A DNA stretch of 20,266 bases from JACMLD01 sp038229695 (GTDB taxonomy: Bacteria; Bacteroidota; Bacteroidia; Chitinophagales; Chitinophagaceae): assembly GCA_038229695.1 (NCBI GenBank), contig JBBROE010000083.1:1-20266 (forward strand), written 5' to 3'. Position 1 is the first letter of the stretch, and every line of letters begins with the position of its first letter. The notes under the pieces were generated by a model. It had not been told where the DNA came from and searched no databases. It saw only the letters and a program-made list of their open reading frames with translations. Positions 8,511 through 15,873 of this stretch are shown here, piece by piece. The position numbers were made by a program, and so were the translations under genes.

Positions 8511-9614
8511 CTACTGTGCTGCCAACCCCGCGGCAGAACCGGCGACGCCATCGATCGTTTGCGAGGCGGAAAGCGACCCATCCGAAAGCACTTTAAAGCA
8601 ATTGATGGTATTGCTGCCCGGGGTAAGAATATACAGGTATTTGGAATTGCTGCTGAACGCGGCATCTATCGGCCCCTGGCCTGTGCCGGCTGCTATTGCT
8701 GCGCCCAATTTTATGCTACCGGTATGGCTATTGATGTCATAAGTGGAAATATTATTGCTGGACGTATTGGTCGTGTACGCATATTTTCCGTTACCGGTCA
8801 TGGCGACCCAGCAGGCAGCGCTTTGCATATTGGCAACCGGGCCCGCCAGTAGTGTCAGGATACCATTGTTATCGATATGATAGGAGGACAGGGTGCTGGC
8901 TCCTGCAGCGCCACCGGCTGCTTCGGAAACAAAAATATTGCCGTTAGCGCCCGTTGCAAATCCAAACGGTGTGGGATGTGCCGAAGGAAGGGTATGCATC
9001 GTGCCGTTGCTGGCATAGCTGGTTAGGGTATTAGTCGACTTTTCGGTGACGACCAATGCCCGGCCGTCGTTTACAAATGATACTTGCGCAGGGCCTGAAT
9101 TACCGGTGCTCAGCGGTCGCGTCGAGTTGGGGATCGCCGATAATTTGCCATTGTCCGCCAAACTGAAACCGGAAATATTTCCCGTGCCCCCGCCATTTAA
9201 TACAAATACCACGTGGTGGTATTCCGTTAAGCTGATGGGCATTACTCCCCCTGAAGAAACGGTGGACCTGAGGACCAGGCCATGGGCCAGTCTTTTGAAT
9301 GATGAAATTGAGTGGCTTCCCGCGTTTACCGCGAGAACGATCCCGTCCTCGGTCATCGCCACCGCGCCCTGGCTGCCGAGCCCGGCACCAGTACCAATAC
9401 CGCCCGTTGGATAGGCACTGTCGTACGTCAGCACGCCATTTTCCGCCCGCCGATAATCGATAAGCAGGTTGCCTTTTGCCGAATTGGTTGTGCTGTATAC
9501 GTGGTTGTTGTTGTCATTCTCCTCGTGGTTTTCGCCTTTTTCTTTTTGACAGGCAGAAAATACAATAAGGCCTGCGGCAATAAGGAACCATTGCTTTGTG
9601 TGTTTCATACTCAT
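8511..9614 (-). CDS. Lactonase-like beta-propeller lipoprotein
   Basis: The 367-residue protein carries a lipoprotein signal ending FSAC (C22), followed by a polar E/N-rich linker, then a repeat-rich region. The units resemble the 6-phosphogluconolactonase-like propeller family (PF10282 type): SGFSLADNGKLSAIPN, SSYHIDNNGILTLL, STYDINSHTGSIKLG and NCFKVLSDGSLSASQ, each with an S..Y/F..D/S..G.L blade signature. It is exported and tethered, so a cytoplasmic Pgl role is unlikely; many such lipoproteins have no known activity. Two starts are possible, ATG at 9614 and ATG at 9608, and the second gives the more usual MKHTKQW signal start. Its gene has its own terminator at 8440-8468. It lies 141 bases after the sigma/barrel pair and could be co-transcribed with it or carry its own promoter; the sequence does not decide. 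Confidence 0.85.
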   Translation of the reverse strand: MSMKHTKQWFLIAAGLIVFSACQKEKGENHEENDNNNHVYSTTNSAKGNLLIDYRRAENGVLTYDSAYPTGGIGTGAGLGSQGAVAMTEDGIVLAVNAGSHSISSFKRLAHGLVLRSTVSSGGVMPISLTEYHHVVFVLNGGGTGNISGFSLADNGKLSAIPNSTRPLSTGNSGPAQVSFVNDGRALVVTEKSTNTLTSYASNGTMHTLPSAHPTPFGFATGANGNIFVSEAAGGAAGASTLSSYHIDNNGILTLLAGPVANMQSAACWVAMTGNGKYAYTTNTSSNNISTYDINSHTGSIKLGAAIAAGTGQGPIDAAFSSNSKYLYILTPGSNTINCFKVLSDGSLSASQTIDGVAGSAAGLAAQ

Positions 9615-9704
9615 ATTTTTTTATGGTTAATAAATACGATTGCAAAAAATTTTTACCATACAAGCGCCGGCACAACCGCTTTGCGCCCCGCGCACAGAAT
9701 GGCG

Positions 9705-9720
9705 GGTTGCGCCTGCAACC
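9705..9720 (-). terminator. Hairpin downstream of the barrel-protein gene
   Basis: GGTTGC (9705-9710), a four-base loop and GCAACC (9715-9720) form a perfect 6-bp stem 36 bases after the stop of the gene ending at 9756. There is no T-run on the minus strand after it. It could be a weak terminator or attenuator between the sigma/barrel pair and the propeller gene. Confidence 0.3.
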
Positions 9721-9755
9721 GAAAGTTCCCAATCAATGGAAAGGATTGAATGCCC

Positions 9756-11003
9756 CTATCGGTGGGTATACCTGGTAACCCCGAGGTGAAGACCAGCGGT
9801 CATCACCTGAACTGAACCAATGCCGATACCTCTTAAGGGCATCTGAACATAGGGTTCTACCCGAAACGTACTGCCTGCAGGGGTTTTATATTCCATTCCA
9901 ACCCCCAACTGGGCAGCTGCAGCGAAATAATGTCTACTGTCGGTATATCGTCCTTTTACGCCTTGTTGCTGACCGTTAATGACCGCCAGGTAATCATTGC
10001 TTTCCCTGGTTAGGATGTATGAGCTTATTCCAGCCCTGATAAAAAACGGAGAAGGGTTAGCCCGGCCGGGGTTGAATTTAAGGAGTATCGGTATTTCGAT
10101 AATATTAGTGCAACTGCTCATGCTTAACACGGTCATGTTGGGGGGCATGCCGGAACCGGCTTTGCTCATGTCAAAATATCTGCCATCAGTCTGGAAGTGT
10201 TTCTGTGACCAGGATAAGCCGGTTTCAGCAGCGATCCTTTTGTTCAATTGAAATCCGGCTGTAAAACCTCCGCTGAACCCTGCCGCATTAAACCCCTGCC
10301 CTTTCACCTGGTTTAGTTGAAACCCGCCTTCAAGGCTCAGGTAAAAGCCCTTTCTTTTAGGAGTAGTGAAAGGTGGTTGCGCCGATGGAATAGAGGGAAC
10401 AGCCTGGATTAAGTTCACTGCCATTGCCGTAGTTGCCGGAACGACCCTTGTTAAAAGCACATGGCCAGACCCGGCCTTTCTTATATCCGCAGCATACGCG
10501 TTAGACCGGTGGCCGATACTTTTCCAGGTGCTGTGCCCGGTAACCAGGCTTGGCGGGACGGGTAACTGCTTATTAGCATGGACAACCTGTTTTTCAGTAG
10601 CCTCGGCAGGGGCGGGCGGAACCAGTCGGCTGCCGGCCATTGCAAAAGCAACTTTTTTTCTGGCTGTTCTGAGCAGGGTGCCCGGGTGGTTGTTCCCGCC
10701 TCGGTCTGTGCCTTTTGTTGCAGGTTGTAAAGAGAAACGGAGGTCGGCTGACTGCGTAGTAAGAGGGAACCGGCGCGACGGTACAGGTTCAAATAAAACA
10801 GCTATACCTAAAATGGCCATGAGCGTTGTGACCGATAACAATATCCGTGATGCATTAATTTTTCGCCGTGATTTTTCAACACCCGCCTTTGCGGGCAGCA
10901 TAACAGGTGCCAGGTCGTCCCAGTTACCCGGCTGTATTTTCAGCGGGTACTGGTCAGCAGCCCGCCGAAGCAAATCCTCGTTATCGTCATATAGATGTTG
11001 CAT
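9756..11003 (-). CDS. Membrane-anchored protein with C-terminal PorT-like beta-barrel domain
   Basis: I place the start at the ATG 11003-11001, giving 415 residues (MQHLYDDNEDLLRRA...); a longer upstream frame exists but overlaps the sigma gene and looks unnatural. Residues 1-50 are charged and cytoplasm-like, about 52-71 form one transmembrane helix (ILLSVTTLMAILGIAVLF), and about 75-215 are a low-complexity, proline-rich linker. Residues about 218-415 resemble the outer-membrane beta-barrel family (OMP_b-brl_2/PorT type), with FYLSLEGGFQLNQV, AETGLSWSQKHF, IIEIPILLKFNPG, FFIRAGISSYIL and FRVEPYVQMPLRG. The gene overlaps the ECF sigma factor by 17 bases, which points to translational coupling and to a regulatory partnership such as an anti-sigma or envelope-sensing role. 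That role is inference: no zinc-type anti-sigma motif is visible in the N-terminus. Confidence 0.8.
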   Translation of the reverse strand: MQHLYDDNEDLLRRAADQYPLKIQPGNWDDLAPVMLPAKAGVEKSRRKINASRILLSVTTLMAILGIAVLFEPVPSRRFPLTTQSADLRFSLQPATKGTDRGGNNHPGTLLRTARKKVAFAMAGSRLVPPAPAEATEKQVVHANKQLPVPPSLVTGHSTWKSIGHRSNAYAADIRKAGSGHVLLTRVVPATTAMAVNLIQAVPSIPSAQPPFTTPKRKGFYLSLEGGFQLNQVKGQGFNAAGFSGGFTAGFQLNKRIAAETGLSWSQKHFQTDGRYFDMSKAGSGMPPNMTVLSMSSCTNIIEIPILLKFNPGRANPSPFFIRAGISSYILTRESNDYLAVINGQQQGVKGRYTDSRHYFAAAAQLGVGMEYKTPAGSTFRVEPYVQMPLRGIGIGSVQVMTAGLHLGVTRYTHR

Positions 11004-11565
11004 AGTTGTTTGCTTCCGATTTTTGAATTGCTTTTTGCAACATTGTTTTGGCCCTTGACAAAGCGGATTTTGACGTTCCAATCGCAATTGTCAAGATATT
11101 TGCAATTTCGTGGTGGTTGTAGCCATCGATAACATACATATTAAATACGATGCGGTATTGCGGGGGCAATTGTTTTACCATAACAATGAGATCTTTGTAT
11201 AAGAGAAGCTGATCTGCATCCTGTTCCCTGCCCGACTGGTCCCACACATAGTCCGGTATACCACCGATTTCAGGGACCATCCGCCCTTTTCGAAGTTCAT
11301 CAATGGCGGTGTTGATAACGATTCTTTTAATATACCCCATCAGGAGCTTTTCGTCTTCCGTTGTATGAGCTGCCCGTTTAAAAGATTCGAAATGGAGAAA
11401 CAGCTTTACAAAACTATCGTTAACTATATCTACTGCCTTTTCATACCGGTATAGGTACCGAAATGCTGTTTTTAGCGCGAAGCCATAGTAGTGCTCATAA
11501 AGCATTTTTTGGTATTTATGCTCCTTTGCTGTACAGCCTATTATGACAGTCAGAAAGTTTTCCAC
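10987..11565 (-). CDS. ECF-family RNA polymerase sigma factor
   Basis: The 192-residue protein directs RNA polymerase to a specific promoter set. Region 2 lies at about 19-92, with YEHYYGFALKTAFRYL, the AVDIVNDSFVKLF helix for core binding and -10 recognition, and YIKRIVINTAIDELRK. Region 4 lies at about 125-178, with LPPQYRIVFNMYVIDGY, HHEIANIL and the helix-turn-helix ending TSKSALSRAKTMLQ. The start is a GTG at 11565-11563; the next in-frame methionine (residue 21) would cut into region 2, and the leading ..IIGCTAKEHKYQKMLY matches the usual beginning of Chitinophagaceae ECF factors. Its stop lies 17 bases inside the following barrel-protein gene, the probable partner. This is the common non-FecR branch in which the sigma gene precedes a membrane protein. 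Its regulon is unknown; autoregulation is likely. Confidence 0.92.
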   Translation of the reverse strand: MENFLTVIIGCTAKEHKYQKMLYEHYYGFALKTAFRYLYRYEKAVDIVNDSFVKLFLHFESFKRAAHTTEDEKLLMGYIKRIVINTAIDELRKGRMVPEIGGIPDYVWDQSGREQDADQLLLYKDLIVMVKQLPPQYRIVFNMYVIDGYNHHEIANILTIAIGTSKSALSRAKTMLQKAIQKSEANNYATSI

Positions 11566-12183
11566 GATAAGCTTAAGATAATTAACTGCTAATGGGTTCT
11601 TTGATGCACTCCACGCTACGACGCGGGTGGGCGATTAGCTATTCCCTGTTGCGCTCACCAGCCATATACATACGGGCACGGAAAAAAAGGGTTGCAAACT
11701 GGAAAAATAAGTAACGATTTCAACCCGGCTTATTACAGCTTGAGCCACCTGGCAGGAATGAGATAACTAACTATTACCGCGTTTCACAAGTAAGGAAAGA
11801 ATGGCTAAAAAAGCTGGAATTCGTATTAGCAAAGATCAGAGCGGTACAGTGTTTTAAATGTCTTTTAGCGGACCATATTTTACCGGAATCTGTAACATGT
11901 AAACATTAGTCCTACCTGCTGTGGTATCCTAGCCGCTAAAACTATTATTTTTATGAATTGAAGTAGCAATAATCGTTACACTACGTCCATGAATAGAACT
12001 ATACCGAGCAACAGCCTTAATAAAACAGTTTGGCATTCCCCCCACTGGCGCATGCCTGGTAGCCCCGGAATTTGAGTTAGCCATGCATGTATCTCTTAAT
12101 GCTACAGTCATCATCCCCATTCCACCGGCTCCCTGCAATTACCGCTTTAAACAGTATATTTAATAGACGAACTTAGGCAGCTC
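11566..12183. other. Divergent intergenic region with possible decayed frame
   Basis: These 618 bases lie between the divergently transcribed sigma-factor and dehydrogenase genes, so both promoters should be here; I found no strong -33/-7 pair. On the minus strand a frame from 12138 to 11929 reads protein-like (for example ATRHAPVGGMPNCFIKAVAR), meets a TAG, then continues in the same frame (MLQIPVKYGPLKDI) to a TAA near 11856. This looks like a small gene broken by one nonsense codon, but I do not know its family. A 9-bp inverted repeat, listed separately, overlaps its 3' part. Confidence 0.4.
11863..11941. repeat. 9-bp inverted repeat with 61-bp spacer
   Basis: TTTTAGCGG at 11863-11871 and CCGCTAAAA at 11933-11941 are perfect inverted copies. 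The flanks do not continue the pairing, and no flanking direct repeat of target-site type is seen. It could be a regulatory dyad, the ends of a very small degenerate element, or chance. Confidence 0.35.
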
Positions 12184-13017
12184 ATGGTGAAATCTTTTCA
12201 TCAGCAGGTGGTTTGGATCACGGGTGCTTCATCCGGGATTGGGGAGGCGTTGGCTAATGCCTTTGCTGCTGCCCAGGCCAGGATAATTATTTCCTCGCGG
12301 AATGCGGCGGAGTTAGACAGGGTAAAGCAGCACTGCAAGGCGCAGCCGGACAATATCCTGATCCTTCCGATGGATCTTACCAACACTGACGACATTGCAT
12401 TAAAAGCCGCCCAGGCGCTGACTAAATGGGGCCACATTGATTATCTTATTCATAATGCGGGGATAGCGGCAAGGGATACGGTCGACCGAACGGATATGGA
12501 CGTCTTTCGGAAGGTCATGGAAACCAATTATTTTGGCCCGGTGGCGCTCACTAAGGCAGTGCTGCCGTCCATGCTGCTGGCTGGCAAAGGTCAGTTGGTG
12601 GTGGTGGGCAGCCTGTCGTCAAAATTTGGGGTGCCGAAGCTGGCCGCCTATGCCGCGTCCAAGCATGCGCTGCAGGGCTTTTTTGAATCACTCAGAACCG
12701 AGGTGCGAAAGCAGGGCATAGCCGTTACGTTTGTCATCCCGGGATTCATCAACACCCCGATTCTACTGAAGGCCATCGACGGCAAGGGGAAGGTAATCGG
12801 AAGGAACCTCGCCATCAATGAAAAAGGCATGTCCAGTGAACAATGTGCGAACCTGATCCTTCGGGCAGTTGCAAAAGGAAAGCAGGAAGCATTCATCGGG
12901 GGATCAGAAACCTGGAGTGTTTACCTGCACCGTTTTTTTCCTGCGGCGTTTAATAAAGCCATCGCCAGTCACCCGATTAAAAGGCTGCGGAAACTGGTGC
13001 CGTGGTTGTTCAAATGA
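12184..13017 (+). CDS. Short-chain dehydrogenase/reductase (classical SDR)
   Basis: The 277-residue cytoplasmic oxidoreductase uses NAD(P)(H) to oxidise or reduce a carbonyl/alcohol pair. All classical SDR marks are present: the dinucleotide-binding TGASSGIG (13-20), the MDLTN acidic turn (63-67), HNAG (90-93), the active-site serine near 143 (VGSLSSKFG) and the YAASK pair Y156/K160, followed by PGFINTP (186-192). Arginine 39 in ISSRNAAEL after the second strand favours NADP(H). The C-terminus has a basic, amphipathic tail (HPIKRLRKLVPWLFK), a layout seen in DHRS7-like SDRs that lie against membranes. Substrate is unknown. It stands alone between gene-poor stretches and is divergent from the sigma factor, so no pathway can be inferred from context. 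Confidence 0.92.
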   Translation: MVKSFHQQVVWITGASSGIGEALANAFAAAQARIIISSRNAAELDRVKQHCKAQPDNILILPMDLTNTDDIALKAAQALTKWGHIDYLIHNAGIAARDTVDRTDMDVFRKVMETNYFGPVALTKAVLPSMLLAGKGQLVVVGSLSSKFGVPKLAAYAASKHALQGFFESLRTEVRKQGIAVTFVIPGFINTPILLKAIDGKGKVIGRNLAINEKGMSSEQCANLILRAVAKGKQEAFIGGSETWSVYLHRFFPAAFNKAIASHPIKRLRKLVPWLFK

Positions 13018-13262
13018 GGCTGGTCACTGGTAGCTCGGGTGTAAGCTTACGTAATCTTTCTCTACAGCAATAATGGGGCAGTACCAATTCTGTGGCCGGC
13101 GTAAACTTGAAGCGTTGATTTAAAGGAGGTGTGCACGCCAGTGAGGGGTAGAGCCAACTATACAGCATTACAGGGAGCAATAAATACGGCCCGGAACCGT
13201 AAGGAGTCAAGAGGGGCAATGGAATGGTTCTGATGCGCATTGGAGGGTACAAGTATCCCTGC

Positions 13263-13433
13263 TCAGCGGGCGGGACGCGCTACTTCGGCCAGTATGCGGC
13301 TGTATGCTTCTAGCGTCTCAATCACGCCACTAGTGCGAGCTCGGTGGCCCTGTAGTGTGCGTTGGCCATGCTTGGGGAGATTTGTGACCCGGATTATTTT
13401 TATTCTGATAAGGCGGCAGCCAAATGTAAAAAT
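13263..13433 (-). pseudogene. Possible 3' fragment of an unidentified gene
   Basis: On the minus strand about 56 codons run open to a TGA at 13265-13263 and end in convincing helical protein sequence (TSGVIETLEAYSRILAEV then ARPAR). There is no ATG, GTG or TTG that would make a sensible start, and the upstream part looks less natural. This resembles the C-terminal tail of a lost gene, but I do not recognise it. Confidence 0.25.
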
Positions 13434-13508
13434 TCGCTTGGCAATTACCTTCCATCTACGGTATGGATTCTTATATTAACCTGAAAATGAAGTTGATTAC
13501 GAAAGAGG

Positions 13509-13536
13509 CCGCCTCCAAAGAATTTGAAGTCGGCGG
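13509..13536 (-). terminator. Possible terminator of the LamG lipoprotein gene
   Basis: CCGCC (13509-13513) pairs with GGCGG (13532-13536), and inside the loop CAAA can pair with TTTG to lengthen the stem. It lies 34 bases beyond the stop of the minus-strand gene ending at 13570. On the minus strand it is followed by CCTCTTTC, a short pyrimidine stretch rather than a clear T-run. Confidence 0.3.
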
Positions 13537-13569
13537 TAATATAAATTAGTAAGGTATCCTCATAGGTGA

Positions 13570-14604
13570 TTAATGGGTAGCGAGGTAACTAATTTCGTTT
13601 TGAGCAAGGGCCCGGTTATAAATTCTTACTTCGTCAATATTCCCTTTAAAATATTCGGGCAAGCCGTTGCCATCAGTTCCCCGGCCGATATACAAACTTT
13701 CGGTATCATATAACATAGTTCCACCTTCTACAATATTTGCTACAAGTTTTCCATTTTGATAAAACTTCATATAGGTGCCATCCCAGGTGCCACAAATATG
13801 TACCCATTTATTTTCAATTCGGGAGCCGCTGTGGCCTGTCCAATTATATGAACTGGAAGTTCGTAAGGTAAATCCCGGATACCCTAACGAGTCCACGCCA
13901 CTATTGCCGGTAATAAGTTGGTAGCTGGCATAATTCTGCGGTTGATTGTGCTGTTTAGACAAAATCCGTTGAAAGTTGGCTGTTCCTGTGCTATCAATTA
14001 GCACCCAGGCTGCTAATGAAATGGACGAAGTAGGTTTTAGTGAGGAATTATCCGCGATCGTAATAAAATCAGATGAGCCGTTGAAAATGTATGCCCGACT
14101 GGGATTGCCAAACCGGTCGGCGGTCAATTTTGGACCACTAAGAGTACCATTGTTACCATTACCACTGCTGTCATCAGCACTCCCGGTAAAAGGAAACCAG
14201 GCAACCAGCCCATTCGATAGTGTTGAACAGGTGACACTGAGTTGCGCCAAGATATCGCTCAGTTTCCCTAAAAGATCTGCATATAGTTGATTCAGTAATA
14301 AAATTTGTGCATTAATCGCGCTAATGTTGGCGTTAACAGCGGTGAGCTGGTTATTGAGTTGCGTAATCTGGTTGGTGATAAAAGCCAACTGAATTTTTAT
14401 TGAATCAATCCCCAGGCTTAGATTTGTTACGGTTGCATTAGTCTTATTTAACGCTTTCGTGAGTGAGTCGACCTTGGCTTGCAAGGTAGCTACCGAAGTT
14501 TTTAACGCATCAATATCTGCAGAGTTATCCACAGTTTTCTGACAGGATATGAGAAAGGTCAATGGTGCGCATAATAGACAAACTAAAAGGAAAACTTTTT
14601 GCAT
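13570..14604 (-). CDS. Coiled-coil lipoprotein with C-terminal LamG/concanavalin-like domain
   Basis: The 344-residue protein begins with a lipoprotein signal ending LISC (C21). Residues 31-122 form an unbroken heptad pattern: I31, L34, V38, L41, V45, L48, L52, then V59, L62, I66, I69, L73, I76, I80, L83, L87 and on to L122, about 13 heptads with one polar core position (T55). From about 132 a LamG-like jelly roll follows, with GLVAWFPFTGSADDSSGNGN, AYIFNGSSDFITI, SISLAAWVLID, KWVHICGTWDG, KFYQNGKLV, SLYIGRGTD and the closing GNIDEVRIYNRALAQNEI, the standard ending of LamG/concanavalin-like lectin-glucanase domains. The coiled coil probably oligomerises and raises the lectin-like head from the membrane, a stalk-and-head adhesin or binding protein. 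Ligand is unknown. The gene is apparently monocistronic with its own flanks. Confidence 0.88.
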   Translation of the reverse strand: MQKVFLLVCLLCAPLTFLISCQKTVDNSADIDALKTSVATLQAKVDSLTKALNKTNATVTNLSLGIDSIKIQLAFITNQITQLNNQLTAVNANISAINAQILLLNQLYADLLGKLSDILAQLSVTCSTLSNGLVAWFPFTGSADDSSGNGNNGTLSGPKLTADRFGNPSRAYIFNGSSDFITIADNSSLKPTSSISLAAWVLIDSTGTANFQRILSKQHNQPQNYASYQLITGNSGVDSLGYPGFTLRTSSSYNWTGHSGSRIENKWVHICGTWDGTYMKFYQNGKLVANIVEGGTMLYDTESLYIGRGTDGNGLPEYFKGNIDEVRIYNRALAQNEISYLATH

Positions 14605-15021
14605 AGGTAGATATTTAAGTGAAATATCGGCTATATATTACAGTTGCATAATTCGCTTTATTTAAACTACATAAATCCTATTTTAAAACGCCCTCTTTCC
14701 GACAGCTTATAGGTGTATTTCCGTTTAATAAATAAAAGGGTTGATGGTAGCTATTGTAAGGCGTAGTATCAAAATAATATTTGTAAACGGAAGAGATTCA
14801 ACTGAAATCTAATCGAAAAACCGCTTCCTGGTTACCGCCGCCGTCAGAATGAGGAACTCTTGGGGGGCCATGCTTATGCCAATTTATAGACTCAGGCTTT
14901 TACATACGTGATCCTGGCCCTTGCTTCGGACAGTGTGATTAAATACATAAGAATCGAATTTCATTCAAGTATTTGACCCCACTGCATCAGCTTGCCGATT
15001 TGTATTCAACCGGGTTTTCGT
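14605..15021. other. Intergenic region upstream of the LamG gene
   Basis: These 417 bases are AT-rich in the part nearest the LamG gene (14605-14810), where its promoter should lie, but no clear -33/-7 pair at normal spacing is visible. The part nearest 15021 should hold the terminator of the five-gene ROK/NagB operon; I found no stem with a T-run. No gene or RNA was recognised. Confidence 0.5.
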
Positions 15022-15873
15022 TTATTCAGTAAGGGCGTCATAATACAACCCCGCCGCGCCCAGTACCGCGCTGTTCTCCAGGGCAGAGACTTCCACGTGC
15101 AGCCGTGACACGGATCTGGGATAGACCAGGGTATGAATCTGCTGCCACATCGTGTGTTTAAAGTAATCATAGGCCTGGCTGACGGAACCGCCTAGAACAA
15201 CCAGCGGTGGATCATAGGCATACAGCACCATCTTGATCGCATTGCCGATATGCGTGCCCAGTTCGGCGTAGCGCGCGAGGGCCTGGGTATCGCCCTTTTT
15301 CGCGGCGGAAAATACCTGCTCGCCGTCGAGCTGGTGTACGTTTTGAAAAAACGAACCGCTGCTATAAAACTCCAGCACATTGTCCAGGTAAGGGATCAGC
15401 CCAAATTCGCCAGCCCCGCAGTTGTAGCCGGCATATAATTTATGGTTGATGATGATACCCGCCCCCAGCCCGGTGCCCAGCGTGAGCCCGACCATGGCAT
15501 CCACGCCTTTCCCCTGCCCGAAATGGTACTCGCCAACCGCAAAACAATTGGCATCGTTATTCACCAACACCGGAAGCTGGTACCGCGCCTCCATCCATTC
15601 CTTCAAGGGCACTTCCACCCAGGAGGGAATGTACTGCACGTCGTACACGATGCCTTTGGCCACATCCACCACGCTCGGCACACCAATGCCAATGGCTTTT
15701 ACCGATCCATCTATTAATGCATCCACCACCTGGTAAATATCATTCAGCACGTCTTCCACCGACCCGTCGCTATGGATGCGGCTCGAAACAATGGGTGAAA
15801 AGTCGTTACCGGTTACCACGCCGCCACGGATATTGGTCGCACCCAGGTCTATGCCGATTACTTTGGTAGTCAT
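15022..15873 (-). CDS. ROK-family sugar kinase lacking the zinc motif
   Basis: The 283-residue protein is an actin-fold sugar kinase that phosphorylates a hexose, probably at O6, in the cytoplasm. Phosphate-binding segments are DLGATNIRGG (9-18) and TLGTGLGAGI (131-140); the catalytic aspartate is D107 in NNDANC (105-110); GAGEFG (153-158) supplies the sugar-binding glutamate E156. The adenosine motif VVLGGSVSQ lies at 225-233. The usual ROK zinc-binding C-x-C-G-x(4)-C block after GAGE is missing; there the sequence reads LDNVLEFYSSGSFF. The start ATG overlaps the MFS stop as ATGA, so it is the last gene of the operon and is translationally coupled to it. With NagB upstream, a hexosamine or hexose is the probable substrate, giving a 6-phosphate. 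It has no N-terminal helix-turn-helix, so it is a kinase, not a ROK repressor. Confidence 0.9.
   Translation of the reverse strand: MTTKVIGIDLGATNIRGGVVTGNDFSPIVSSRIHSDGSVEDVLNDIYQVVDALIDGSVKAIGIGVPSVVDVAKGIVYDVQYIPSWVEVPLKEWMEARYQLPVLVNNDANCFAVGEYHFGQGKGVDAMVGLTLGTGLGAGIIINHKLYAGYNCGAGEFGLIPYLDNVLEFYSSGSFFQNVHQLDGEQVFSAAKKGDTQALARYAELGTHIGNAIKMVLYAYDPPLVVLGGSVSQAYDYFKHTMWQQIHTLVYPRSVSRLHVEVSALENSAVLGAAGLYYDALTE

Larger units (their letters stand above)
13018..13569. other. Gene-poor stretch between convergent genes
   Basis: About 550 bases separate the dehydrogenase from the LamG lipoprotein gene. A minus-strand frame at 13010-13252 and a + frame at 13240-13479 are open, but neither resembles a known protein. 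A better protein-like signal is a short minus-strand frame ending at 13263, listed separately. Near the right end lies a possible terminator hairpin for the minus-strand LamG gene. Confidence 0.5.

Noticed and set aside
10366..11058. Plus-strand open frame of 230 codons
   Set aside because: It is antisense to the barrel-protein gene, cysteine- and arginine-rich, and resembles no protein family.
11004..11087. Upstream extension of the barrel-protein gene to an ATG at 11087
   Set aside because: The extra 28 residues are encoded inside the 3' end of the sigma gene in another frame and are rich in Lys, Gln and Cys; the ATG at 11003 starts a natural N-terminus.
11740..11775. Plus-strand frame resembling a glycosidase C-terminus (NPAYYSLSHLAGM)
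   Set aside because: Only about 15 residues look familiar and they are followed at once by a stop; too short to support a call.
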